The notes: a model not told the origin generated them from the sequence alone. Counted from the first letter of the stretch, positions 23,872-32,687 are shown. The stretch is DNA of 64,000 bases from Candidatus Amulumruptor caecigallinarius (GCA_944321825.1 CALUMU010000001.1:124001-188000); one strand, 5' to 3'. A program made the numbers and translations.

Positions 23872-25643
23872 GAGTTAAGACTCTGAGCCATATTGTTAAA
23901 GCTGTATCTAAGATGTCACCGCTGTTGTTTTGGATTCTGGCGGTCGTGTGCTGCGTCATGGAGATAGCCGCATTATTAGACCCGCACCTGCCTGAGATAC
24001 GAGTTGCGCTGGCTGACTTCTCGTTGTTGCTGCTGCCGTATCTGTTCATTAAGCCGAAACTGCGGTGGGCGGTATGGGTTCCAGTCGCCTTAGTGGCGGT
24101 ATATGCGCTCATAAGCCATTGGTATTACGCAGTGTATGGCGACATAGTACCTTTGTCAAGCATATTGGTAGCACGCAATGCCGGGGTGTTTGCGCTTGAA
24201 GGCGCACGCGGAGTGATGGGCTGGTATGATGCTTGGTTTGTGGTGCCGCCGCTGGCTCTGTTGGTGCTGTGGGTGGCGTGGCGGAAGCGGATTGCTGGAG
24301 GGAGACCATTTGCTGCAAAAACGCGCATAGTTGTTGCTTCGGTGGTGCTGATGATGGTAATCGGCAACCAGATTTACGGATTCATGTGCTATAAGCGCGA
24401 GTCGTCGAAAATCGACCGGGAGGTCACGATAGGCAGCTTTTATGCCCAGATGCGCTCCATGGCGCTGCGCACAGCTCATGTCGGCGTATATGGCTGGCTG
24501 CTGTATTTCGGTCACGAACTGTATCTGCTGGCGAGTCCCGATTTGAAGCTGACTCCCGTACAGACGGCGGAAGTGGAGCGTTTCATCGCTGGAAAGCGGC
24601 AGCAGCTCGGTCATGTGCCGTCATCAGGCAGTCTGCTTGACAGCTTGAAGCAGCGCAATGGGTCTAAAAACCTGATTTTCATAATAGTGGAGTCGCTAAA
24701 CTCGGCTGCTGTCGATACTGTCATCGAGGGTGCTGCGATAACACCGCACCTCAGCGCGTTGCTCCGCTCGGACTCGGTGGTGTATTTCAGACGTATGCGT
24801 CCGCAGGTGCGTGATGGACGTTCGTCGGATGGCCAGCTGATTTACAATACAGGGCTGCTTCCGCTGGTGTCGGAACCTACTGTGGCTCGTTACGCCCACG
24901 CTGACTATCCGTCGCTTGCCAAGGCTCTGAGACGATACTCGTTTGAGGTTATCGGCGAGGAGCGGTCGGTATGGAACCACAACATAACATCGGTCAGCTA
25001 CGGGTTTGACACGAATTATGACAATTCGGACCACGGGGAGCGCGATTTCGCCAAAGTGGACTCCACTTTGTTTGAGTTCGCCATACAGAAAATGTCGGAT
25101 GTCCGTGGCCCTGTATATTGCGAGATTGCCACGATTGCAATGCACGACCCCTACGACTCGCCGTGCGGGGCGACGACTGAGATATCGCGCTTCAAGTCCA
25201 TGGGGGAGGCGGAGCGCAATTACCTTGAGCGGGTGCGACGCTTCGACAGCCAGTTGAGCCATTTTTTAGACAGGCTCAAGGCCGAGGGACTTTATGACGA
25301 GTCGGTTATCGTGATTGCATCCGACCACGATGCCCGTGGTGTGGATGTCGCCAAGATGGGGTCTGACATTGTGTTTATAGTCCTTAATGCAGGGCTTGAC
25401 ATCAGGAGCGACGCTGTGATAGGGCAGATTGACGTTTTCCCTACGCTGTTGCAGATAATGGGCCGCACGGATTACCGATGGCCGGGAGCGGGCCGTGGAC
25501 TGGTCGGGAGAGCATCCGACAACGCGGCAAAAGATGGCTACGGTAATCTGTACGGCTCTCCGTCTGACAGCTTGGCAGCACAGTTGGGATATGAGTGGGA
25601 GATGTCCCGGCTCCTGATTAAGAGCCGCTATTTCGCGTATTGA
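23868..25643 (+). CDS. LtaS/sulfatase-fold membrane transferase
   Basis: 591 aa. About five transmembrane segments (residues 19-36, 50-62, 68-86, 121-138 and 153-172) precede a periplasmic alkaline-phosphatase-fold domain. Likely metal and catalytic residues: Glu275 in FIIVESLN, a Ser nucleophile at 319/320 in GRSSDGQ, and an Asp-His pair in ASDHDARG. LtaS uses Thr at the nucleophile position; Ser is seen here. Members transfer phosphoglycerol or phosphoethanolamine from phospholipid to a glycan or lipid A. Inside this operon it should decorate the surface glycan made by the neighbouring enzymes. The donor cannot be told from sequence. Confidence 0.83.
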   Translation: MRVKTLSHIVKAVSKMSPLLFWILAVVCCVMEIAALLDPHLPEIRVALADFSLLLLPYLFIKPKLRWAVWVPVALVAVYALISHWYYAVYGDIVPLSSILVARNAGVFALEGARGVMGWYDAWFVVPPLALLVLWVAWRKRIAGGRPFAAKTRIVVASVVLMMVIGNQIYGFMCYKRESSKIDREVTIGSFYAQMRSMALRTAHVGVYGWLLYFGHELYLLASPDLKLTPVQTAEVERFIAGKRQQLGHVPSSGSLLDSLKQRNGSKNLIFIIVESLNSAAVDTVIEGAAITPHLSALLRSDSVVYFRRMRPQVRDGRSSDGQLIYNTGLLPLVSEPTVARYAHADYPSLAKALRRYSFEVIGEERSVWNHNITSVSYGFDTNYDNSDHGERDFAKVDSTLFEFAIQKMSDVRGPVYCEIATIAMHDPYDSPCGATTEISRFKSMGEAERNYLERVRRFDSQLSHFLDRLKAEGLYDESVIVIASDHDARGVDVAKMGSDIVFIVLNAGLDIRSDAVIGQIDVFPTLLQIMGRTDYRWPGAGRGLVGRASDNAAKDGYGNLYGSPSDSLAAQLGYEWEMSRLLIKSRYFAY

Positions 25644-25662
25644 AACCTTACAATCCTCAACC

Positions 25663-26700
25663 ATGATGACAATCAAGTATATACAGACACCGTCGACCAA
25701 CAAGGCCAAAACCGACATAGACCTCTTTTGCCGAGAAGCCGGCTATCGTGATGTGTCTGTCCGCCCGCCGTTCGGCGGTTCAGTAGGGAAATTCCTTTGC
25801 AAGACCGCCACCGTGGCACGCTTGGTGACGAATCTGCACAAAGGCGACGTGCTGATTATACAGTATCCCTACAAGAAATATTACAAAACGCTCTGCCGCA
25901 TAGCCCGGATGAAAGGCGCTCGCACCATAACCCTTATCCACGACCTCGGGGCATTCAGGCGCAAGAAACTTACCCCGACCGAGGAAAATTGCCGGCTGTC
26001 GCTGACCGACTGCATAATAGTGCATTCCCGTGCCATGGTGCAGTGGCTTGCCGACCATGGTTGCCGGGTGCCTATGGTGGTGCTCGACATATTTGACTAC
26101 CGTTCAGGTGCGGCGTTCAAGCCACGGCATACCACAGGCGCAGCCCCGACGCGCATCGTGTATGCCGGCAGTCTGGGCGAACGTAAAAACAGGTTTCTGT
26201 ATGCCTTCCCTCCGCTGATACCTTCGTGCATTATTGCGGTATGCGGTCGCGGCCTTGACGAGGACAAAGTAAGCAACCCTGACGGTAATTTCATATATCG
26301 TGGTTTCGTGCCGTCGGAGCAGTTTATCGACAGTCCCGACGGCGACTGGGGGCTGGTATGGGACGGCGATCTGACCGACTGCTGCGGCGGAGTGTGGGGC
26401 GAGTATCTGCGCATCAACAATCCCCACAAAGCGTCGTTCTATATCAGGTCGTCTATCCCGGTCATCGTCTGGAAACACTCGGCGATGGCACCGTTCATCA
26501 CGGCCAACCATCTCGGCATCGCGGTGGAGTCGCTGGCCGACCTTGAGACGCTCCTGCCGCAGATTACCCCTGAGCAGTACAGCGCATATGCCGCCGCATG
26601 TGCCGACTTCGCCCGCCGATTGGACGAAGGCCATTTCTTCCGCAGAGCCGTCGCCAAGAGCCTTGATATTCTCTTTTCCCCGAAGTGCCCGGAGAAATAA
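25663..26700 (+). CDS. Galactofuranosyltransferase-like glycosyltransferase
   Basis: 345 aa, GT-B-like. Features: LIIQYPYKKYY, TLIHDLGAFR, DCIIVHSRAM, RIVYAGSLGERKN, GLVWDGD and RINNPHKASFYI, matching the beta-1,6-galactofuranosyltransferase group (WbbI-like) of cell-surface glycan loci. The last plus-strand gene of the operon, 19 bp after the transferase gene. Together with the GT2 of GlfT type upstream, a galactofuranose-containing glycan is plausible, although no UDP-galactopyranose mutase is in this window. Confidence 0.82.
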   Translation: MMTIKYIQTPSTNKAKTDIDLFCREAGYRDVSVRPPFGGSVGKFLCKTATVARLVTNLHKGDVLIIQYPYKKYYKTLCRIARMKGARTITLIHDLGAFRRKKLTPTEENCRLSLTDCIIVHSRAMVQWLADHGCRVPMVVLDIFDYRSGAAFKPRHTTGAAPTRIVYAGSLGERKNRFLYAFPPLIPSCIIAVCGRGLDEDKVSNPDGNFIYRGFVPSEQFIDSPDGDWGLVWDGDLTDCCGGVWGEYLRINNPHKASFYIRSSIPVIVWKHSAMAPFITANHLGIAVESLADLETLLPQITPEQYSAYAAACADFARRLDEGHFFRRAVAKSLDILFSPKCPEK

Positions 26701-26766
26701 GAATGATGCTTGTCTGCGGTCTAAAGAGATGCTTGTCTAAATCTGCGGAATGTCTTTTCGCGGATG

Positions 26767-26798
26767 TTTGGCGGATTGGAATAAAATTGCTACCTTTG
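26767..26798 (+). promoter_or_regulatory. Consensus promoter of rplU-rpmA
   Basis: TTTG at 26767-26770, exactly 20 nt, then TACCTTTG at 26791-26798: a full match to the Bacteroidetes promoter. The leader to the rplU ATG is about 100 nt and may carry r-protein autoregulation, but I recognise no named motif. Confidence 0.75.
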
Positions 26799-26904
26799 TG
26801 AGCTAAAATCCGTGTCGGGCTCGTCGTGAAGCAGCTTGCACCGCTCTCTGATGTGGGGCGGCTCGCCTGGCGGAATAACCTTTAATAAACTCTTAATAAA
26901 CGCA

Positions 26905-27225
26905 ATGTACGTTATCGTAGAAATCCAGGGACAGCAGTTCAAAGCTGAAAAAGACAAGTTCCTGTATGTACACTATCTCGGCGAAGCAGTTAAAGAAGGA
27001 GAAAAGGTCGAATTTGACCGCGTACTCCTCGCTGACGCTGACGGAGAAGTGAAGGTTGGCGCACCCACAGTGGAAGGCGCAAAGGTAGTATGTGAAGTCC
27101 TCACCCCCCTCGTAAAGGGCGACAAGGTGATTGTATTCAAGAAGAAACGCCGCAAAGGCTATCGCCGCAAGAACGGTCACCGTCAGTACTTCACCAAAGT
27201 GTTAATCAAGGAAGTAGTAGCCTAA
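26905..27225 (+). CDS. rplU: 50S ribosomal protein bL21
   Basis: 106 aa from the ATG at 26905 ([15 protein letters not shown]). Typical bL21 features: [37 protein letters not shown]. It binds 23S rRNA domain VI and depends on L20. An upstream in-frame ATG at 26836 is rejected because those residues lie in the leader. rpmA follows after 28 bp, the universal bL21-bL27 pairing. Confidence 0.98.
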   Translation: MYVIVEIQGQQFKAEKDKFLYVHYLGEAVKEGEKVEFDRVLLADADGEVKVGAPTVEGAKVVCEVLTPLVKGDKVIVFKKKRRKGYRRKNGHRQYFTKVLIKEVVA

Positions 27226-27253
27226 CCCTCAAAATCATCGCTAACTAAACACA

Positions 27254-27514
27254 ATGGCACACAAAAAAGGAGTCGGCAGTTCGAAGAACGGCCGCGAATC
27301 AGAAAGCAAACGTCTCGGCGTGAAGATTTTTGGAGGTCAGTACGCTAAGGCAGGAAGCATCATCAAGCGTCAGCGTGGCACAGTGCACCATCCCGGCCTC
27401 AATGTGGGTCTGGGCAAGGACCACACCATATACGCTCTCGTAGACGGCACAGTGGTATTCACCGTTGGCCGTAACGGACGCCGCTTCATCAACGTTACAC
27501 CCTCTGAGGCATAA
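27254..27514 (+). CDS. rpmA: 50S ribosomal protein bL27
   Basis: 86 aa. N-terminus [23 protein letters not shown] is the bL27 signature, with [16 protein letters not shown] and HPGLNVG following. The N-terminal tail reaches the peptidyl-transferase centre. No cleavable Firmicute-type N-terminal extension is present. Co-transcribed with rplU; a hairpin with a T-run ends the unit at 27599-27628. Confidence 0.98.
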   Translation: MAHKKGVGSSKNGRESESKRLGVKIFGGQYAKAGSIIKRQRGTVHHPGLNVGLGKDHTIYALVDGTVVFTVGRNGRRFINVTPSEA

Positions 27515-27598
27515 GCATCACTGTCACGTGTATGCCTATGCCGGAGCATCCGCTGGCTCACTCAGCGTGGCGGTGCTTTGACACGGGACATTAAAGGA

Positions 27599-27628
27599 GG
27601 GGGTATGGTATCATCCATGCCCCCTTTT
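27599..27628 (+). terminator. Rho-independent terminator of rplU-rpmA
   Basis: Arms GGGGGTATGG (27599-27608) and CCATGCCCCC (27615-27624) pair with one G-U, a 6-nt loop, followed by TTTT. It lies 85 bp after rpmA and 40 bp before the next start codon. Confidence 0.75.
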
Positions 27629-27667
27629 GTTCATAACCTTAAATCTTTTTTTCTACTACTCTCGGCG

Positions 27668-28561
27668 ATGTCAAAAAATCTATTAAGCCGTTACATATGG
27701 ATTATCGACACCATCCGCCGGCATGGGTCGATCACACGCGAGGAGTTGAACCGCCGTTGGCGTAACTCGCCGTTTTATACCGGCGAAGACCTGCCACGGC
27801 GCACTTTCTACAACTACCGCAATGCTATAGAGGAATTGTTTAACGTCAATATCTGCTGCAATCCTTCCACATATGAGTATTTTATAGAGCAAAGCGATGC
27901 ACACGAGGAGAGCATGACCGACTGGTTGCTCAACTCTGCGGCAACCAACAGTGTGCTGTCGGGGGCGCGTGACCTGTCGCAGCGCATCTTCATCGAGGAT
28001 GTCCCCTCGGCGCGCGTTTACTTGTCTACGGTCATGGACGCTCTCCGCGAGTGCCAGGTGCTGAGATTCACCTATCATTCCTACAGCCGCTCCATGCCTA
28101 CCCCGGGTCTGCAGCTCGAACCTTATTTCCTCAAGATATTCCGTCAGCGGTGGTATGTGACCGGGCGTAACCGGGCGGAGGACACCATCAAGACATATGC
28201 GCTTGACCGCATGTCGGATGTCACGATGGATGCCGAGCGGTTTGTGATGCCGGCCGATTTCGATGCCGAGAGCTATTCACGTGACTCTTACGGCATCATA
28301 TTCACCCACGGAGAGGCTAAGACGGTGCGCATCAAGACCGACTCGCGCCAGGCCAAGTATCTGCGGGCACTGCCGCTGCACCATTCGCAGAGCGAAATCA
28401 TCCACGACAGCTACTCGATATTCACTTACCGGCTCCGCCTTACGCCCGACTTGGTGCAGGAACTGCTCAGTTACGGCCCCCGCATAAAGGTCATCGAGCC
28501 GCCCGAACTCCGGGCCATGATGGTCACCAACCTTCAGGAAGCTCTGGCGCAGTATTCCTGA
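27668..28561 (+). CDS. WYL-domain transcriptional regulator
   Basis: 297 aa from the ATG at 27668 (MSKNLLSRYIWIIDTI). An N-terminal winged-helix-like region (IRRHGSITREELNRRW...LPRRTFYNYRNAIEELF) is followed by a WYL domain: VLRFTYHSYSR, LEPYFLKIFRQRWYVTGRN, KTYALDRMSDV. The C-terminal WCX extension contains HHSQSEI and LLSYGPRIKVIEPPELR. WYL proteins sense ligands, often nucleic-acid fragments or nucleotides, and regulate defence or DNA-damage genes; no target is adjacent. It starts just after the rpmA terminator, so an internal promoter is expected. Confidence 0.9.
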   Translation: MSKNLLSRYIWIIDTIRRHGSITREELNRRWRNSPFYTGEDLPRRTFYNYRNAIEELFNVNICCNPSTYEYFIEQSDAHEESMTDWLLNSAATNSVLSGARDLSQRIFIEDVPSARVYLSTVMDALRECQVLRFTYHSYSRSMPTPGLQLEPYFLKIFRQRWYVTGRNRAEDTIKTYALDRMSDVTMDAERFVMPADFDAESYSRDSYGIIFTHGEAKTVRIKTDSRQAKYLRALPLHHSQSEIIHDSYSIFTYRLRLTPDLVQELLSYGPRIKVIEPPELRAMMVTNLQEALAQYS

Positions 28562-28607
28562 CCCTCCCCATCCCCCTTTATCGTCCGCAACCGATGAAAC
28601 ATCATCA

Positions 28608-28687
28608 TAACGTAGGGTCGCCACAGGTGGAGACCCTACGTTATGTGGCTGGTTTGTTGGACGTGGGACGCACGAGCCGTGCGTCCC
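28608..28687. repeat. Two strong hairpins after the WYL regulator gene
   Basis: First hairpin: perfect 12-bp arms TAACGTAGGGTC (28608-28619) and GACCCTACGTTA (28632-28643), with a nested CCAC/GTGG. Second: GGGACGCACG (28665-28674) and CGTGCGTCCC (28678-28687) with a 3-nt loop. The GGGACGCAC module also occurs in the hairpin at 6963-6992, which suggests a dispersed repeat that can act as a transcription end. Confidence 0.6.
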
Positions 28688-28733
28688 TACAGGGGTGTTA
28701 CGTGGTTACGTGGTGCTATCAATACGTTATGGG

Positions 28734-28767
28734 GTTGGGGCGGATTGGCCGAAAAAGGTTAAATTTG
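28734..28767 (+). promoter_or_regulatory. Predicted promoter of the SpoU-type methyltransferase gene
   Basis: GTTG at 28734-28737, a 22-nt spacer and TAAATTTG at 28760-28767. The leader would be about 55 nt. Confidence 0.5.
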
Positions 28768-28827
28768 CACCAAACAAGGCAGTTACAGAATCAAACAATA
28801 TCGACTTAATTTAAGCAGTCGTTACTT

Positions 28828-29361
28828 ATGGAGAAGAAAAATATACGAGACCTGCACCGCATGAGTGTCGCCGACTTCCGCGCAAGCGAGAAGTCGCCGT
28901 TGGTGGTGGTGCTTGACAATGTACGCAGCCTCAACAACATAGGCTCGATATTCCGCACGTGCGACGGATTTGCCGTAGGGCGCGTGATACTTTGCGGCAT
29001 CACTGCGACTCCGCCATCGGCCGAGATCCACAAGACCGCCCTCGGCGCGGAAATGTCGATGGACTGGGCATATTATCCCTCAACGCTTGATGCGGTCAAG
29101 GCTCTGCATGACGAAGGATATACGGTGTGCGCCCTCGAACAGGTCCATGGATCTGTCCCGCTTCCCGGTTTCATCTCCGAAAAGAGGCGTAAATATGCCG
29201 TCGTGGTCGGACACGAAGTCCATGGAGTGTCGCAGGAGGTGGTGGATGCCGCCGACATCTGCCTTGAGATACCCCAGTTCGGCACTAAACACTCCCTCAA
29301 TGTCGCTGTGTCTGCTGCGTTGGCTGTCTATCAACTGACGTTCGGGCAGCAGGGCGAGTGA
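28828..29361 (+). CDS. TrmH/SpoU family RNA 2'-O-methyltransferase
   Basis: 177 aa. SPOUT knot motifs: VVVLDNVRSLNNIGSIFRTC (motif 1, with the catalytic-type Arg), KYAVVVGHEVHGVSQEVVD (motif 2) and LEIPQFGTKHSLNVAVSAALAVY (motif 3). It lacks the N-terminal substrate-binding extension of RlmB, so it may be a tRNA-modifying member (TrmL/TrmH-like). Stands alone on the plus strand, converging with the carbonic anhydrase gene. Confidence 0.9.
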   Translation: MEKKNIRDLHRMSVADFRASEKSPLVVVLDNVRSLNNIGSIFRTCDGFAVGRVILCGITATPPSAEIHKTALGAEMSMDWAYYPSTLDAVKALHDEGYTVCALEQVHGSVPLPGFISEKRRKYAVVVGHEVHGVSQEVVDAADICLEIPQFGTKHSLNVAVSAALAVYQLTFGQQGE

Positions 29362-29387
29362 AGCCCTGACCGGCTCGCTTTAAAGGT

Positions 29388-29948
29388 TCAGACCGGCTCT
29401 CCGTGGTGGTCTATCTCTCGGGGTTCGCAGCCCGGCTCGCTGTACCACTGGGAGTACATCAGGTAGTTGCGGGCGATTTTCTGGTTCATCTCACGGGCTT
29501 TGTCAGGCTCGACCATCTTGATGAATTTCGCCGGTGCGCCACCCCATAGCTCGTTAGGCCCTATCTTGGTGCGTGAAAGCACCACGGCTCCGGCAGCTAC
29601 CAATGCTCCTTCGCCTACCTCCGCATCGTCCATCACCACCGCGCCCATGCCGATGAGGGCGAAATTGTGGATTTTTGCGCCATGGATGGTCACGTTGTGG
29701 CCTATGGATACATCGTCGCCTATCTCGATGGTGGATTTCTCGTAGAGGGTGTGCAGCACCGAGCCGTCCTGTATGTTGACGCGGTTGCCGATGCGTATGG
29801 TGTTGACATCTCCGCGCAGCACGGTGTTGAACCATATGCTGCAGTCGTTGCCGATGGTGACATCGCCTATGAGTTGGGCTGTGGGGGCGAAAAAGCATCC
29901 CTTGCCGTAGGTGGGAGTAAAGCCGCGTAGCGGTATAAGTAGTGCCAT
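29388..29948 (-). CDS. Gamma-carbonic anhydrase-like hexapeptide protein
   Basis: 186 aa from the ATG at 29948 (MALLIPLRGFTPTYG). Left-handed beta-helix repeats run through residues 20-150: VTIGNDCSIWFNTVLRGDVN, VNIQDGSVLHTLY, VSIGHNVTIHGAKI. His residues in the SVLHT, IGHNVTIHG positions match the trimer zinc site of Cam-like gamma carbonic anhydrases (YrdA/CaiE group). C-terminal helix AREMNQKIARNYLMY. Activity in this group varies, so a CO2-hydration role is only likely. A TAAATTTG box (29986-29979, minus) lies upstream, divergent from the next gene. Confidence 0.88.
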   Translation of the reverse strand: MALLIPLRGFTPTYGKGCFFAPTAQLIGDVTIGNDCSIWFNTVLRGDVNTIRIGNRVNIQDGSVLHTLYEKSTIEIGDDVSIGHNVTIHGAKIHNFALIGMGAVVMDDAEVGEGALVAAGAVVLSRTKIGPNELWGGAPAKFIKMVEPDKAREMNQKIARNYLMYSQWYSEPGCEPREIDHHGEPV

Positions 29949-29978
29949 AGTGGTGGATGTTAGGGATTGTATGATATG

Positions 29979-30063
29979 CAAATTTACAAAAATAGCGTTG
30001 ATGCACGGACGTTTCGTGACGGAATTTGCGGCTTGTTTTTCATCAAGCGATTCATTACTTTTG
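29979..30063. promoter_or_regulatory. Divergent promoter region
   Basis: Minus strand: TAAATTTG at 29986-29979, facing the carbonic anhydrase gene. Plus strand: CTTG at 30032-30035, a 20-nt spacer and TACTTTTG at 30056-30063, only 5 nt before the ATG at 30069. Confidence 0.5.
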
Positions 30064-30068
30064 CATAT

Positions 30069-31007
30069 ATGAAAGCTACAAGGATATCCCCGTCAGAATA
30101 TGCGCGGCTTTTCCCCGCCACCTCGGTGGTGTATAACTCTGTGGAGTTCAGCGAGCTTAATAGCTGTAAGTGCCAGGAGGTGCATTATATCGCCTTGGCT
30201 GATGACGGCGGCAAAGTCCGTTTAGGAGCCACATTCGGCATGGTTGATGGTGAGCTGCGGATGCCGTTTTCGGCACCTTTCGGCTGTATCGAAGAACCCA
30301 AGCCTCAGCAGGTGTCATATTACGTAGATGCCATAGATGCGCTGAAATCCTATGGCGATGAGCATAAGTGCCGCCTACGCCTCACATTGCCTCCAGTGAT
30401 ATATTCCAGGCACTCGCATATAGAGAAGCAGTACCTTGCGGCCATCACGCGGGGCGCCGAGCTGCTGTACACCGATTACAGCCATGCTATGCCTCTGTCG
30501 AGGGATATGGATGTGTTGAAGCTGCTCACTCCACAGTCGAGGCGTAAATACAAGGCATCTGTCAGGGCCGGGCTCGAGTGTCGGGCTTATGATGCATCGG
30601 ATTTTACAGCCCTTGAAGAGGCCTATAGTGTCATCAAAATACATCATGAGGCTCATGGCTACCCTGTGCGTATGACATTTGACAATTTAAGGGACACGAT
30701 AGCCCGCATGGTCGGGGGCAGTGTGTACATGGTGAGCCACGGCGGATGCACGGTAGCTGCTGCCATCAATTATCACCATCCATCAGGGATAGTTCAGGGT
30801 GTCTACTGGGGTAACATCCCGGAATCTGCCGGACTCAGCCCTATGAACAATATTGCAGTGGAGATGTCGATAGACTTTGCCCGTCAAGGTTTGCGCTGGT
30901 TTGATTTAGGTCCGTCATCTATACGGGGTGTCCCTGATGCCGGGTTGTGCCTGTTTAAGGAGTCGCTTGGCTTCGGGCTTTTTACAAAACCGACATTGAT
31001 GGTGTAG
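30069..31007 (+). CDS. FemAB/GNAT-like acyltransferase-fold protein
   Basis: 312 aa from the ATG at 30069 (MKATRISPSEYARLF). The pattern of FemAB-like GNAT proteins is visible: VVYNSVEFSELN near the N-terminus, LLTPQSRRKYKASVRAGLECR in the middle, VYMVSHGGCTVAAAINYHH, and WFDLGPSSIRGVPDAGLCLFKESLGF at the end. Such proteins transfer aminoacyl groups or modify surface glycans; the substrate is unknown. The predicted -7 box ends 5 nt before this ATG, so the mRNA may be leaderless. Confidence 0.72.
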   Translation: MKATRISPSEYARLFPATSVVYNSVEFSELNSCKCQEVHYIALADDGGKVRLGATFGMVDGELRMPFSAPFGCIEEPKPQQVSYYVDAIDALKSYGDEHKCRLRLTLPPVIYSRHSHIEKQYLAAITRGAELLYTDYSHAMPLSRDMDVLKLLTPQSRRKYKASVRAGLECRAYDASDFTALEEAYSVIKIHHEAHGYPVRMTFDNLRDTIARMVGGSVYMVSHGGCTVAAAINYHHPSGIVQGVYWGNIPESAGLSPMNNIAVEMSIDFARQGLRWFDLGPSSIRGVPDAGLCLFKESLGFGLFTKPTLMV

Positions 31008-31113
31008 ATATACGTAACTCCCGATTGGCAGAAAAATCGTATATTTGCAGTTATAATCGTTTTAATTTGAACAGTTAAGTGAATACTCACTTACTTGCAT
31101 ACTCACTCATAAT

Positions 31114-31719
31114 ATGTCAGTTAAGCAGACTATGCTTGAGATTCTCGAAGCCGAGAGTCATGCCATACAGAATATCCCTTACTCCGCCGCCTATGATCAA
31201 GCCGTAAGCCTTATCGTGGAGCATGTCCATGACCACGGAGGCAAGCTCGTCACCGCAGGGATGGGCAAAGCGGGGCAGATAGCAATGAATATCGCTACGA
31301 CATTTTGTTCGACGGGTATCCCTGCCGTCTCGTTGCATCCAAGCGAGGCTCAGCATGGAGATCTCGGTGTCTTGCAGCCGGGCGACGTGATGCTGCTTGT
31401 CAGCAATTCGGGGCGCACACGCGAGATTCTCGAATTGGTGGAGCTGGCAAAAAAACTGTATCCCGCTCTGCCTCTGATAGTCATAACCGGCAATCCCGAC
31501 AGCGAATTGGGTCATATGACTCCTGTAGTGTTGTCGACAGGCGGAGCCCCCGAAGTGTGTCCTCTCGGACTGACTCCTACCACTTCCACCACCGCCATGA
31601 CTGTCATAGGTGACATTCTGGTGGTCAACGTCATGAAAGCTACCGGGTTTACGCGCCGCGAGTACGCTTTGCGCCATCATGGCGGTTACCTCGGCTCTGT
31701 GGCATCGTCGGATAAGTGA
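31114..31719 (+). CDS. kdsD: Arabinose-5-phosphate isomerase-like SIS protein (KdsD/KpsF type)
   Basis: 201 aa. A single SIS domain: TAGMGKAGQIAMNIATTFCSTG, LHPSEAQHGDLGVL, LLVSNSGRTREILELV, TSTTAMTVIGDIL, and the C-terminal RHHGGYLG that carries the family's His. These are the features of D-arabinose-5-phosphate isomerase, the first step of Kdo synthesis. The CBS pair found in E. coli KdsD is absent; short versions are known in Bacteroidetes. A TATATTTG box is at 31040-31047. It heads an operon with the PfkB-like gene (41 bp) and a TPR gene. Confidence 0.85.
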   Translation: MSVKQTMLEILEAESHAIQNIPYSAAYDQAVSLIVEHVHDHGGKLVTAGMGKAGQIAMNIATTFCSTGIPAVSLHPSEAQHGDLGVLQPGDVMLLVSNSGRTREILELVELAKKLYPALPLIVITGNPDSELGHMTPVVLSTGGAPEVCPLGLTPTTSTTAMTVIGDILVVNVMKATGFTRREYALRHHGGYLGSVASSDK

Positions 31720-31760
31720 TTGCCACCCCTACAAGGTATAAAACCAGCTTATACATATAA

Positions 31761-32648
31761 ATGAAGAAAGCAGCAGTCATCGGTTCGTCGGCTCTTGGCA
31801 TCAATGCCGCCGACGGCATCCCTGCATCCATGTCGCCTGAGGGACGCATGCTCCATACCAGCGTACATCTCGCCCGCAATGGCGTGTCTGTGACCTTCGT
31901 CAGCGAGGCGGCACGGGATCGTGTGGGCGATTTTATAGTGGACTACCTGGCGGCTCACGGAGTGGCCACGTCGAGCATCGACCGGTATGCCGGAGGGCAT
32001 ACGCCGCTCAATCTCAATTTTCTCTCTGACAGCACACATGGAGTGTCTGATACGGTGCGCTACCGTGTCTATCCGGATGATATGTTTGATGCCGTGTGGC
32101 CGCGCATCGACCGTGACGACATCGTGGTGATGGGCGATTATTTCGCTGTCGCACCCCGCAATATTAAGTTTGTCAGGGAATTTGTAGGCTCTTGCCGCCA
32201 GCGCAGAGCCATGGTGGTGTATGCTCCGGGATTCGATATCCACGAAGGCAAGCAGCTGACTCCTGTCAAACCGTCGCTTCTTGACAATCTCGAACTCGCC
32301 GACTTCGTAATTGCTACCGAGTCCGAGCTCCGTGATTTTTTCGGTAGCAAAGACCTTGATGCTGCTTATCGTGACAGCATCTCGTTCTATTGTCCTGATT
32401 TCATAGGTCTGGCGGTCGGCGACCAAGGCCCCTGCATACGTTATTATTCACCATCGGGGACAATCAGCCAATCTCTCCCTGATGAAAGCCTTGTAACCAC
32501 TCGCGAGGGAAATGCGGTCGTTATCGCCGCTTTGGTCCGCGCCGTCATGGAGGGCGGCATCGGCTTCATGACGCTTGCCGAGGGTCTTGGCGACGATGAC
32601 CGTTGTGGATTGCTGGAGGCCATGGATACCTCACACATGTCGGTGTAA
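31761..32648 (+). CDS. PfkB-fold sugar kinase-like protein with an altered catalytic motif
   Basis: 295 aa. The fold of the ribokinase/PfkB family is visible: an N-terminal beta strand KKAAVIGSSALG, HLARNGVSVTFVSEA, APGFDIHEG, a VIATESEL element near 183-190 and LAVGDQGPCIRYY. The C-terminal signature that normally reads GAGD, with the catalytic Asp, is here TTREGNAVVIAAL: Asn251 sits where the Asp should be, and the anion-hole Gly-Ala is changed. It may be an inactive paralogue or a binding protein. It lies between the KdsD-like and TPR genes on one strand with short gaps, so a role linked to sugar-phosphate metabolism is inferred. Confidence 0.78.
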   Translation: MKKAAVIGSSALGINAADGIPASMSPEGRMLHTSVHLARNGVSVTFVSEAARDRVGDFIVDYLAAHGVATSSIDRYAGGHTPLNLNFLSDSTHGVSDTVRYRVYPDDMFDAVWPRIDRDDIVVMGDYFAVAPRNIKFVREFVGSCRQRRAMVVYAPGFDIHEGKQLTPVKPSLLDNLELADFVIATESELRDFFGSKDLDAAYRDSISFYCPDFIGLAVGDQGPCIRYYSPSGTISQSLPDESLVTTREGNAVVIAALVRAVMEGGIGFMTLAEGLGDDDRCGLLEAMDTSHMSV

Positions 32649-32687
32649 AAGTCTATTACAATTACAACAATATCAACAACCTGACAC

